The translations under genes and the position numbers were made by a program. DNA of 64,000 nt from Spirochaetales bacterium (lineage in GTDB: Bacteria; Spirochaetota; Spirochaetia; SZUA-6), in the NCBI GenBank assembly GCA_027021365.1, contig JALUUM010000032.1, positions 186,001 to 250,000 of the forward strand. Direction: 5' to 3'. The notes beneath the pieces are model-generated. The model saw nothing but the letters and a program-made list of their open reading frames with translations. It searched no databases and was not told the origin of the DNA. Shown here piece after piece: positions 26,184-33,947 of the stretch (positions within the stretch are counted from its first letter, which is position 1; each line of letters begins with the position of its first letter).

Positions 26184-26256
26184 CGCAGGGTAGAGCAGTT
26201 GGCAGCTCGTCGGGCTCATAACCCGGAGGTCGCAGGTTCAAGTCCTGCCCCTGCTA
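26184..26256 (+). tRNA. Initiator tRNA-fMet (anticodon CAT)
   Basis: Anticodon loop CTCATAA on a stem ending in three consecutive G-C pairs (GGG/CCC), the initiator hallmark. The acceptor CGCAGGG / CCCTGCT leaves C1 opposite T72 unpaired, the second hallmark (no Watson-Crick 1-72 pair, needed for formylation). T arm GCAGG-TTCAAGT-CCTGC, discriminator A. Confidence 0.93.
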
Positions 26257-26275
26257 AAAAAACTATAAAAGGATT

Positions 26276-26307
26276 AAAGGCCGGCAAAAAAAAGCTGGCC
26301 TTTTTTT
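26276..26307 (+). terminator. Rho-independent terminator after tRNA-fMet
   Basis: GGCCGGC (26279-26285) pairs with GCTGGCC (26294-26300, one G-T) across an A8 loop, followed by T7. Confidence 0.88.
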
Positions 26308-26345
26308 ATGTGGTAATCACACGGTCTTTTAAATTAAGATTAGAC

Positions 26346-26373
26346 TTGAAGAAATCATAAAAAGAATTATAAA
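26346..26373 (+). promoter_or_regulatory. Candidate promoter for phnD
   Basis: TTGAAG (26346-26351), 16-base spacer, TATAAA (26368-26373). An AGGGAGG ribosome-binding site lies just before the phnD ATG. A second TTGACT at 26385 has no good -10. Confidence 0.42.
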
Positions 26374-26446
26374 TGGAAATTCACTTGACTGAGTATGTAA
26401 TGATAAATTAATCTGTTACTAATATCAAAGATAAGGGAGGTTTTAA

Positions 26447-27361
26447 ATGATTAAAAGGGTATTAGTATTGTTTTCCCTTTTCACTCTGATACTTGTTGCA
26501 TCACCACTGTTTGCAACAGGTGAAAAAGAAGCGCCATTGGGATCAGAGAAAAACCCGATAGTATGGTCTTTCGTACCGTCTGGTGAAATGGAGAGAGTTG
26601 CGACAGGTGCACAGGAAGTAGCAGATCTTTTGCACAAGAAAACAGGACTGTACTTCAAGACGAATGTAGCAACCGAGTATGCAGGTGTAATAGAGGCCAT
26701 GCGAAGCAATCCGCCAACCGCCCAAATGGCTTCACTTGCTACGTTCTCTTATGTACTTGCACATGAGCTGGGTGTTGCAGATGCTGCACTTGTATCAATC
26801 AGATATGGCAGCCCCACATACAATGGTCAGATAATCACTCAGGCGGACTCTGGCATACATACAGTAAAAGACCTGAAGGGAAGGACCTTTGCACGTCCCG
26901 ATCCCCTTTCTACCAGTGGCTGGATAATCCCCATGCTGTTGATGAAGGCAGCGGGGTTGAATCCCGAAACAGACCTTGCAAGGATAGTTGATGCGGGAAG
27001 CCACGACTCTGTAGTAGCTGCAGTTTACAACAAGCAGGTTGATGCTGGTGCCACTTATGTAGACGCAAGAACGAGGATAGAGAAGGATCATCCGGATGTA
27101 ATGGAAAAGATAGTTGTAATTAAGGTTACGCCTGATATTCCTAATGATGGTGTTCAGTTCATCCCTTCTATGCCGAAGGATCTGAAAGACAAGATCGTTA
27201 ATGCTCTTCTGGAAATTGCAAAAACAGATGAGGGAAAGAAAGCTCTAAAGACTGCCTATCAGTGGAATGGATTGAAAAAAATCGATGACAGTTTCTACGA
27301 TCCGTTCAGGCAACTCTTGCAGGCTTCAGGCATGGACATCAAGGATCTACAGAAAGAATAG
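26447..27361 (+). CDS. phnD: PhnD-type phosphonate/phosphite ABC transporter substrate-binding protein
   Basis: Periplasmic binding protein of 304 residues. The signal peptide ends near SPLFATGEKEA, as in livK here. The mature part has VWSFVPSGEMERV (first strand), MRSNPPTAQMASLATFSYVLAHE, the family segment KDLKGRTFARPDPLSTSGW, and DAGSHDSVVAAVYNKQVDAGA with TYVDAR. These fit the phosphate/phosphite/phosphonate binding family. No C-P lyase or phosphite dehydrogenase is in the window, so the ligand is open. An inverted-repeat terminator follows and may set the high binding-protein to transporter ratio. Confidence 0.88.
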   Translation: MIKRVLVLFSLFTLILVASPLFATGEKEAPLGSEKNPIVWSFVPSGEMERVATGAQEVADLLHKKTGLYFKTNVATEYAGVIEAMRSNPPTAQMASLATFSYVLAHELGVADAALVSIRYGSPTYNGQIITQADSGIHTVKDLKGRTFARPDPLSTSGWIIPMLLMKAAGLNPETDLARIVDAGSHDSVVAAVYNKQVDAGATYVDARTRIEKDHPDVMEKIVVIKVTPDIPNDGVQFIPSMPKDLKDKIVNALLEIAKTDEGKKALKTAYQWNGLKKIDDSFYDPFRQLLQASGMDIKDLQKE

Positions 27362-27376
27362 TTTTTTAAGAAACAA

Positions 27377-27409
27377 GGGCAGGTCACCTCAGGTGGGCTG
27401 CCCTCTTTT
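27377..27409 (+). terminator. Hairpin terminator/attenuator between phnD and phnC
   Basis: GGGCAG (27377-27382) pairs with CTGCCC (27398-27403); an inner CACC/GGTG pair extends the stem. TCTTTT follows. The position suggests partial termination after the binding-protein gene. Confidence 0.65.
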
Positions 27410-27464
27410 ATGATAAATACATTATCAGATATCTATTTATGATTCCCCCTGGAGATAGAGAAAG

Positions 27465-28259
27465 ATGTTAGTTGTAGAGAATTTATCAAAAACGTATGAG
27501 GACGGTACGAGGGCCCTTAGGAATGTAAGCTTTGAGGTGAAGGATGGAGAATTCCTCGTTATCATCGGACTTAGCGGGTCCGGAAAATCAACCCTTTTAA
27601 GGTGTATAAACAGATTGATTGAACCAACCGAAGGCAGGATACTATGGGACGGGGAGGATGTAACTGCTGCTGATTCAGCCCATCTTAGGGAGATAAGAAG
27701 AAAGATAGGTATGATTTTCCAGCATTTCAATCTGGTAAAGCGTTCATCCGTTTTGAAGAATGTACTGGCCGGACGCCTCGGTTACACAAATCCGATATGG
27801 AGTATTATAAACAGGTTTCCCACGGAGGACATAGAACTGGCATACGAAGCATTAAGACAAGTGGGGATCGAGGAAAAGGCAGACAAGAGGGCCGACGAGT
27901 TGAGTGGTGGACAGCAACAGCGAGTTGGGATTGCAAGAGCGCTTGTACAGGATCCGAAGATGATTCTGGCAGATGAACCAGTTGCAAGTCTGGACCCTGT
28001 CCTTGCACATTCCATTTTGGGTTACCTTGAAAAGATGAATCAAGAGAGAAAGATTACCGTTCTATGCAGTCTGCACTACCTTGATCTTGTACAGAAGTAT
28101 GCAACCAGCGTAATTGGGCTTCGTGACGGTCAAGTAGTCTACAGAGGTACAAGGGAAGATATAAGGCGAATGACAGACAGAGAATTCAAGGATATCTACG
28201 GGGAAGAAGCGGAAAGAGTGAGTGCGGGAACATTAACCGGAGGAAGAGAAAATGGCTGA
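27465..28259 (+). CDS. phnC: PhnC-type ABC transporter ATPase
   Basis: ATPase of 264 residues: Walker A GLSGSGKST, Q-loop MIFQHFNLVKRSSVLKNVL (a PhnC-typical run), signature ELSGGQQQRVGIARAL, Walker B MILADEPVASLDP, and H-loop CSLHYLDLV. The segment NVLAGRLGY also fits PhnC. The ATG has GGAGAT upstream. Its 3' end overlaps phnE by 8 bases, indicating translational coupling. Confidence 0.93.
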   Translation: MLVVENLSKTYEDGTRALRNVSFEVKDGEFLVIIGLSGSGKSTLLRCINRLIEPTEGRILWDGEDVTAADSAHLREIRRKIGMIFQHFNLVKRSSVLKNVLAGRLGYTNPIWSIINRFPTEDIELAYEALRQVGIEEKADKRADELSGGQQQRVGIARALVQDPKMILADEPVASLDPVLAHSILGYLEKMNQERKITVLCSLHYLDLVQKYATSVIGLRDGQVVYRGTREDIRRMTDREFKDIYGEEAERVSAGTLTGGRENG

Positions 28260-29754
28260 AACAAAGGGAAAAAACACGGGTAGAAGTTTGCTTCATGCTT
28301 TGTTTTCGTTAATCCTTCCCGGGCTCGGACAGATAATTCTCGGTGAAATACAACGTGGTATTATCCTTATGAGTTCGATTGTATCCATGGGATTGATTTT
28401 CATCTGGCGAATTGAATTGGCGGGTCGTCATGAACCCAATTTCCTCGATGCATTTCATAAATCTTTGGAACTTAAGCCTGTATTCATAAGCCTTGTCATA
28501 ATCGGGCTAATTGCAATATGGATATTGAATGCTCTGGATGCATATCTTCATACTAAGAAAGGACGTCGCGGAGGTTTCAATATCTTCTTTCTGGTAATTG
28601 TTGTGTTTTTCATTCTGGGATGGGAGATAAGTGAAATAAATCCTTACAAGATGATTACGAAAGCTCCCGAGGCTCTAACGCCCCTATCCAGGGTACTTTG
28701 GCCATGGAAAGCAGCCATTGCTCACAAGATGGAAACTGTAAGTGCCAGGGCTGCGGTACTTTCTCCGTGTGGTGAGAATCCTCCCGGCCGTCCAAAGGAG
28801 GTTCCCGGCAAACCGTACATCTATGTGGAGCCAACATGCGGAGAACTGTCGAAACTGGACAAGAATAACAAAATAATTGAAGGTACTACACTTACTGTCT
28901 TTGGTAAGAATTTTAAACCGAATTCTGAGGTAAATCTGTGGTGGATAGATCCAATAGGAAACGAATTCAGGCTAAGGCAGAGGGGGGAGTATGTAGTTAC
29001 AAAGACTGATTCCCAAGGGAACTTTAAAATTAAAATTATTATGCCCTACAGATTGATGCCTCCCAGTGCAGAGGGAAAGCAGATTCATCACGTGGAAGCG
29101 AGACAACAGACACCGACAGGTGCAGTTGTTATAAATGATCCTCTCAAATTGACCATTTCGAGGATGATAGAAACAATTTTTATGGGAATGATGGCTACAA
29201 TATTCGGTATATTCTTTGCTATTCCGATAAGTTTCCTGGCTGCAAGGAACCTCATGTCCGGTTCATGGATTACCCTTACAATATACTACATGACAAGGAC
29301 TGTTCTTAATATCGTAAGGTCAATAGAGCCTCTAATATGGGCACTGATTGCAGTTGTATGGGTTGGCCTGGGGCCATTTGCAGGAATAATAGCACTTTCG
29401 TTTCATTCCGTCGCTGCTCTGGGAAAATTGTACTCAGAGGCAATTGAAAGTATAGATCCAGGTCCAATAGAGGCAATTCAGGCTACCGGTGCAACCCATT
29501 TACAAACAATAATGTATGCAGTGGTACCCCAGATGATTCCACCGTTCGTTTCATTTTCAATATACAGATGGGATATAAACGTCAGGATGTCAACGGTAAT
29601 AGGTCTTGTTGGTGGAGGCGGAATCGGATTCCTCCTCGTACAGTATATAAGACTTCTTGATTACAGAGCTGCAGGAATTGCGGTCTGGTTTATTGCATTG
29701 ACCGTTGCCATGCTGGACTATGTAAGTGCTGAGATAAGAAGAAGATTCGTGTAG
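28252..29754 (+). CDS. phnE: PhnE-type ABC permease with large N-terminal membrane and extracytoplasmic extension
   Basis: The C-terminal 200 residues (about 300-500) are a normal PhnE permease: MIETIFMGMMATIFGIFFAI, AARNLMSG, the EAA loop AIESIDPGPIEAIQATGAT, and RMSTVIGLVGGGGIGFLL. In front lie about 300 extra residues. These contain a PGLGQIILGEIQRGI segment that resembles TM2-type small membrane proteins, two or three more membrane helices (to about 130), and a soluble part (about 145-300) with two Cys and a beta-rich IPT/TIG-like stretch (GTTLTVFGKNFKPNSEVNLWW). Typical PhnE is about 260-290 residues. The extension could dock the binding protein or sense the ligand; this is inference. 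The reading frame is uninterrupted. Confidence 0.88.
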   Translation: MAETKGKNTGRSLLHALFSLILPGLGQIILGEIQRGIILMSSIVSMGLIFIWRIELAGRHEPNFLDAFHKSLELKPVFISLVIIGLIAIWILNALDAYLHTKKGRRGGFNIFFLVIVVFFILGWEISEINPYKMITKAPEALTPLSRVLWPWKAAIAHKMETVSARAAVLSPCGENPPGRPKEVPGKPYIYVEPTCGELSKLDKNNKIIEGTTLTVFGKNFKPNSEVNLWWIDPIGNEFRLRQRGEYVVTKTDSQGNFKIKIIMPYRLMPPSAEGKQIHHVEARQQTPTGAVVINDPLKLTISRMIETIFMGMMATIFGIFFAIPISFLAARNLMSGSWITLTIYYMTRTVLNIVRSIEPLIWALIAVVWVGLGPFAGIIALSFHSVAALGKLYSEAIESIDPGPIEAIQATGATHLQTIMYAVVPQMIPPFVSFSIYRWDINVRMSTVIGLVGGGGIGFLLVQYIRLLDYRAAGIAVWFIALTVAMLDYVSAEIRRRFV

Positions 29755-29796
29755 CATCCTAAGGCTTGGCAGTACAAGGATAACACCACAACGCGT

Positions 29797-29830
29797 AGCA
29801 CCCCGCGGTGTAGCACCAAAAGGTGTTCTT
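29797..29830 (+). terminator. Tandem short hairpins after phnE
   Basis: Two similar hairpins in a row: CACC-CCGC-GGTG (29799-29810) and CACC-AAAA-GGTG (29814-29825), the latter followed by TTCTTT. The repeated unit begins GTAGCACC. Probably a weak terminator between phnE and the convergent MFS gene. Confidence 0.45.
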
Positions 29831-29836
29831 TAAAAT

Positions 29837-31102
29837 CTATGTTACAGTTGCCTTTCTTTCACGTACGAAAAGTATGGGATAGAGTATAAAGAATAATAAT
29901 CCAAAGAAGATAAGTGCATTACTCAAGCCAAATCTGTCAGCAATAAGACCCATTACGGGTGAGAAAACTGCTACTAGTATGGTTTTTACCTGTGACTCAC
30001 CGGAAAGTCCGGTGGCCATTATTCTGTTGCTTATCAGGTCGCTTATGAGACCGACATTCATTGGCCGTCTCACATTCTGCAGCATATAGAGAAGTATGAA
30101 AAGAATGATGGCAATTGCAAAAAAGGAGAAACGCAGTGCAATACCAGCCAGCAAAATAAGCACTCCTCCTGAAAGGAAGGTGATGTTGATGGCTCTGGAA
30201 AGCCTTGTGAATCTTGCAGAAAAGGAGCCGGACATGGTAGATGCAAGGGAGGTGAGGATGAAAAGAAGGAAATATACCACACCTGTAAGAATAGAGGTTC
30301 TTTGATTTTCCGATAAAAACAAGAGAAGAGGAATGGATAGTGTATAAATTTTCAGAATCGGTTGAAGGTAATCCTTCACTGTTTTAAAGATGGCATCGAA
30401 ACTAGATGAGTTGAACAGAGCTACCAGCACATACCTGTCACGGAAGATATTTATAAAATCTCCCAGTGTGGTTTTTATGTTACGAAAAAGGTTCTCAAGA
30501 ATACTTGTTTTTTTCTCTCTTGCCATAATACCATCAAGGTATCCTGGATATGAGAGCATGAGAAAAAGTTCCATTACATATGGTATAACAGAAGCCAGAA
30601 AAACGACCTTGTAGCTTCCCGTATAGAAAACAAGAGTTGCGGCTATGATGGATGAAAAAGCAGAACCCAACTTGGAACATGCCCTTGTTCGTCCGTAGTA
30701 GTAAACCTTGGTATCCTCCATTTTGTTTCTCTTGAGGTAATCGAGAATCATTGCCTTGTGAGTACCGGTTCTGAAGGCTTCACCGAGTGCAAAAAAAATC
30801 ATGGCAATAGCATAGATGGAAAACTTTGGAAGAAAATAAAAAATCAGGAAGGAAACGATATATGCAAGAAAGGAGAAAATCATTGATTTCCTTCTGCCAT
30901 AGGAATCAGCGATAATCCCCGTGGGTATCTCAAGAATATTCGTCGATACTTCACGTATTGAAAAGAGAATTCCTATTTCAAGGAAGGTCAATCCCATTTC
31001 ACGAAAGAAAAGGACTATAAAGGGATCGAAAAATCTTAGATTTTTCAGAAAACCGTATGCGCAAAACTTGTAGAATTGTCGGTCTTTTACAATCTTAGCC
31101 AC
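29837..31102 (-). CDS. Major facilitator superfamily transporter
   Basis: A 421-residue protein with about twelve hydrophobic segments in two halves. The loop between the second and third helices has GIIADSYGRRKSM, an MFS signature (G-x3-D-x-x-G-R-R/K). FALGEAFRTGTHKAMILDYL in helix 4 is common in drug- and sugar-efflux MFS members with an acidic substrate path. The substrate is unknown. It starts with GTG at 31102. It converges on phnE and sits downstream of tRNA-Met on the same strand. Confidence 0.87.
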   Translation of the reverse strand: MAKIVKDRQFYKFCAYGFLKNLRFFDPFIVLFFREMGLTFLEIGILFSIREVSTNILEIPTGIIADSYGRRKSMIFSFLAYIVSFLIFYFLPKFSIYAIAMIFFALGEAFRTGTHKAMILDYLKRNKMEDTKVYYYGRTRACSKLGSAFSSIIAATLVFYTGSYKVVFLASVIPYVMELFLMLSYPGYLDGIMAREKKTSILENLFRNIKTTLGDFINIFRDRYVLVALFNSSSFDAIFKTVKDYLQPILKIYTLSIPLLLFLSENQRTSILTGVVYFLLFILTSLASTMSGSFSARFTRLSRAINITFLSGGVLILLAGIALRFSFFAIAIILFILLYMLQNVRRPMNVGLISDLISNRIMATGLSGESQVKTILVAVFSPVMGLIADRFGLSNALIFFGLLFFILYPILFVRERKATVT

Positions 31103-31159
31103 AACTTTAGTACAAAATACTATATAACAGAATCTTGTTGAATAGTTTTTTAAAAAAAA

Positions 31160-31232
31160 TAGCGGCGAAGGGATTTGAACCCCTGACCCAGCGGATATGA
31201 GCCGCTTGCTCTGCCAACTGAGCTACGCCGCC
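31160..31232 (-). tRNA. Elongator tRNA-Met (anticodon CAT)
   Basis: Minus strand: acceptor GGCGGCG / CGCCGCT (G1-T72), anticodon stem AGCGG/CCGCT with loop CTCATAT giving CAT, T arm CAGGG-TTCAAAT-CCCTT, discriminator A. The G1-U72 pair and overall sequence resemble the Bacillus elongator tRNA-Met, and the initiator GGG/CCC stem is absent. tRNA-Ile with a modified CAT is the alternative. Confidence 0.9.
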
Positions 31233-31272
31233 ATTGATTACTATTTCGATTACTATGTTATTACAGAATGGA

Positions 31273-31301
31273 AATATACCAATGCAGCTACATTGTGTCA
31301 A
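31273..31301 (-). promoter_or_regulatory. Sigma-70 promoter for tRNA-Met
   Basis: Minus strand: TTGACA (31296-31301), 17-base spacer, TATATT (31273-31278). Confidence 0.72.
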
Positions 31302-31317
31302 CATTATAAAACTTTGC

Positions 31318-31346
31318 TTGACCTTGAAATTCCAATAATTTACAAT
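31318..31346 (+). promoter_or_regulatory. Sigma-70 promoter for the 31.4-kb oxidoreductase-like gene
   Basis: TTGACC (31318-31323), 17-base spacer, TACAAT (31341-31346). The upstream possible TTG start at 31346 lies inside the -10, so the promoter supports ATG 31379 as the true start. Confidence 0.75.
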
Positions 31347-31378
31347 TGCTCATGCAAATTGTGAGAGGGGAGATACAG

Positions 31379-31966
31379 ATGGAAGATCTCTTTGAACTTA
31401 AAATCCCAATATTCTGGAACGAAGGGAAACCGGAAATCGATTTCAAGAACTACAAGCTATCGATAGTAGGACTGGTGAAAAGAGCCCTTGATTTTTCTCT
31501 TTTGCAGTTGGAGAAAAGAGCAAAGGATTCCGTATCTGCCCGACTCACATCGGTGACAAGGTGGTCAGTTAGATTGAACTGGGAAGGTATTCTATGCAAG
31601 AGTTTGCTGAATGAGGTGAAACCATTGAAGAATGCAAGATTCGTCAAGTTTGTCTCCTACGGAAGAAAGTATTTTACCGTTGTACCGATAGATGCTATGT
31701 ATCATGAGAGGGCAATAATTGCATTGGCAGCGAATAATGCGAAACTGCCTGTGGAATATGGAGGCCCTGTACGGGTTGTGTTCCCTCAACTATGGGGATA
31801 CAAGAGTGCAAAGAGCATAGTTGAGATATCATTTCAGGAGAGATATGAGAAAGGATACTGGGAAAGCAGAGGTTATGACGATTCTGCAGAGATACTGCCG
31901 ACAAAAGTGTATGACATAAATGCCGGAAAAACGAAATTCAACGAGGGGGGAGAGGTACTCTGGTAG
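31379..31966 (+). CDS. Molybdopterin-oxidoreductase-fold protein lacking the metal-ligand cysteine
   Basis: A 195-residue protein aligning by eye with the short sulfite-oxidase/YedY-type domain. The shared motifs are WEGILCKSLL, ARFVKFVSYG, ALAANNAKLPVEYGGPVRVV, QLWGYKSAKSIVEI and YEKGYWESRGYDDSA. Family members have a Cys in the HCVTGWS-like motif that binds molybdenum; here the motif reads LTSVTRWSV with Ser58 in its place. There is no Tat or Sec signal, so it is cytoplasmic. It is therefore unlikely to be a classical Mo enzyme, although it might bind the pterin or act in regulation. ATG 31379 has AGAGGGGAG upstream. It heads a run of four same-strand signalling-type genes. Confidence 0.75.
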   Translation: MEDLFELKIPIFWNEGKPEIDFKNYKLSIVGLVKRALDFSLLQLEKRAKDSVSARLTSVTRWSVRLNWEGILCKSLLNEVKPLKNARFVKFVSYGRKYFTVVPIDAMYHERAIIALAANNAKLPVEYGGPVRVVFPQLWGYKSAKSIVEISFQERYEKGYWESRGYDDSAEILPTKVYDINAGKTKFNEGGEVLW

Positions 31967-32008
31967 TTTGGACAAATAAAAAAAGTTGTTATCAGGAGAA
32001 AAGCCTAA

Positions 32009-32929
32009 TTGAAGGTAAGTGCTCGTCTTGAAAATCTTTTAATTAGATCTTTATCCCAATCGATGAATGTTGACATGATGGAGAAGCTGGCGGGTTATGT
32101 TATTCCCGATTACAATCTCCATGACAGTACAGGTTTCCCAGCTAACATTCCGATACCTCAGATAACGGCAGCACGACAAATAACAAAAGATATGGAGAGA
32201 AGCAACTATCTGCTTAAATTTGTAGAAAAACTGGTAGATGTGAATAAAAACGGGGTAATGGGAAACCGCATCGGAATAAGATTCCTTTCACAGATTATCA
32301 ATGAAACAGAGGAACATGGATTCAAATTCGATCCGGCAACAGGTATCTTCATAGAAGCTGATAACAGAAAAACAAAAGGTTGGGGAATTCTTCAACAGGG
32401 TAGAATCTATGAATTTTCCTTCCTCCGATTCGACATAGTGGAGAATTCGAGGCTTGTAAGAAAATATCCGGCAGCTATCATAAGGAATGCCTACGATGAT
32501 TTCAAAAAGTTGGTAAAGAGTATTGTGGAAAAGCGTAATGGGAGGATATGGAATTGGGAAGGAGACGGAGGACTTGCAAGTTTCTACCTTGGAGGTAAAA
32601 ATATTCAAGCAACACTTTCAGGAATTGAAATATTGATGGAATTATTCATGTATAACCTGTTACAGTGCAAGATAGGAGAAGGAATTCATACCCGAATTGC
32701 AGTTCATACGGGACCCTCGATTTTTTCTGAAAATATTGACTCTATTCAGAATGATACACTCCGCAGACTAGAGACAATAGAGAATGAACATACTGAATCG
32801 GATAGTCTTACTCTATCTCCGGGAGTTTTTTCTGATCTCGGTGGTAAACTGGAAAGGTTTTTCAGGCAGAGAACGGTATCAGAGGGAAATTATCTTTATT
32901 TTTTCAGGCTTGAATGGGAAGAAACATGA
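32009..32929 (+). CDS. Class III nucleotide cyclase-like protein (metal ligands kept)
   Basis: A 306-residue soluble protein. The N-terminal 130 residues are unrecognised and helical. Residues about 130-300 resemble a class III adenylate/guanylate cyclase homology domain: EFSFLRFDIVENSRL carries the first metal Asp, GRIWNWEGDGGLASF the second Asp, HTRIAVHTGPSIF the following strand, and QNDTLRRLETIE could supply the Asn and Arg of the transition-state loop. The fit is by motif order only. The start is TTG 32009 with AGGAG ten bases upstream. It shares the NGRIWxW motif with the next gene, so the two are likely paralogues. It could make cAMP for the Crp-type proteins at 12.6-14.2 kb, which is speculation. 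Confidence 0.6.
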   Translation: MKVSARLENLLIRSLSQSMNVDMMEKLAGYVIPDYNLHDSTGFPANIPIPQITAARQITKDMERSNYLLKFVEKLVDVNKNGVMGNRIGIRFLSQIINETEEHGFKFDPATGIFIEADNRKTKGWGILQQGRIYEFSFLRFDIVENSRLVRKYPAAIIRNAYDDFKKLVKSIVEKRNGRIWNWEGDGGLASFYLGGKNIQATLSGIEILMELFMYNLLQCKIGEGIHTRIAVHTGPSIFSENIDSIQNDTLRRLETIENEHTESDSLTLSPGVFSDLGGKLERFFRQRTVSEGNYLYFFRLEWEET

Positions 32930-33912
32930 ATATAGCAATATTGACGAATTCCCCTGAGAATATCCCCGATAAATTGATGAAACTGCCCAAAAAGAATAGG
33001 AATAGTGTTGAAGTATTACCAGGCTCCGATTTGAGAAAAATAGTAAAGGAGGATAGAGGGATAGATATGATCTATCTGGATTCTTCTTCGGTAAAAAAAA
33101 TCGATTCGACCGTGAACTATTTAGCCAGGCAGAACACCGTACTCTGGGGTATTATAGATTTGAACAATTTGATAGGGGACGTTGCAATTCTGTTTCTAAA
33201 CGGATGTGTAGATTACATCGATAAAATAACGGCAGAAAGGATTGTATTTTCCAGAAGGATAAATCTGATAGAAAAGTATCTGGGAAAATATAGATCGGAG
33301 TGGTTACAAAATAAGAAGAAGAGTTACGACGATAATGTATCCATTGACTGGAACAACATAGCAGAGGGTGGAGAGTATCCTTTCTTTATCATGTTCATAG
33401 AGCTGGACGGCAGGAGTAGATTTGAAAAAACCTGGGGAAAGAGTAACCTTGAAAAGGCAGTAAGACATTTTCAACTTTTTATAGAGAGAATGGTTGCATC
33501 GTACAACGGGAAAATATGGATGTGGTCGGGATTTGGCGGTATAGTACTGTTTCCATTTGCGGGTAATCATGATGCTATTCTTTGTGGTTTCAGGTTGATG
33601 CTTTACAAGTATGTTTTTGACGTGGAAGAATCCCTATTTCCCAATTTCATTTCTTTCAGAATGGCCCTTCATCTTGGTGAAATGCGATACAGCAGTCGGA
33701 GAAAGGGACATGTGATCTCCGATAGCATAAATTTTGTGGTTCATCTGGGAAAACGTTATGCCAGGCCAGGGAATTTTTATGTATCCGACAGAGCTATGAA
33801 TAGTTGTATGGGAGCATTGAAAGGATACTTCGTGCGTGAAAGAGAATATGAAGAGCGAATAATCTATAGAATGAAAAAACCTGTCCTGATTCCCCAGGAT
33901 AAAAAAATCTAA
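32926..33912 (+). CDS. Degenerate cyclase-like protein with receiver-like N-terminus
   Basis: A 328-residue paralogue of the preceding protein. Residues about 1-125 have an alternating alpha/beta pattern like a pseudo-receiver (IAILTNS, IDMIYLDSSS, NTVLWGIID) but lack the acidic pair. Residues about 150-320 mirror the cyclase domain: FFIMFIELDGRSRF, NGKIWMWSGFGGIVLF, FRMALHLGEM, ISDSINFVVHLGKRYA. The second metal Asp is replaced by Phe (GFGG for GDGG) and the usual Arg by His, so it is predicted inactive. ATG 32926 overlaps the previous stop as ATGA, indicating coupling, and GGGAAG lies just upstream. An active/inactive pair suggests a heterodimer or a regulator. Confidence 0.58.
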   Translation: MNIAILTNSPENIPDKLMKLPKKNRNSVEVLPGSDLRKIVKEDRGIDMIYLDSSSVKKIDSTVNYLARQNTVLWGIIDLNNLIGDVAILFLNGCVDYIDKITAERIVFSRRINLIEKYLGKYRSEWLQNKKKSYDDNVSIDWNNIAEGGEYPFFIMFIELDGRSRFEKTWGKSNLEKAVRHFQLFIERMVASYNGKIWMWSGFGGIVLFPFAGNHDAILCGFRLMLYKYVFDVEESLFPNFISFRMALHLGEMRYSSRRKGHVISDSINFVVHLGKRYARPGNFYVSDRAMNSCMGALKGYFVREREYEERIIYRMKKPVLIPQDKKI

Positions 33913-33941
33913 TAGACAATAGTATCATATTACTATATAGT
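33913..33941 (+). promoter_or_regulatory. Promoter placing the transcript start at the kinase start codon
   Basis: TAGACA (33913-33918), 17-base spacer, TATAGT (33936-33941). The A of the kinase ATG (33948) is where transcription would begin, and no Shine-Dalgarno is present, so a leaderless mRNA is likely. Confidence 0.6.
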
Positions 33942-33947
33942 ACTGGC

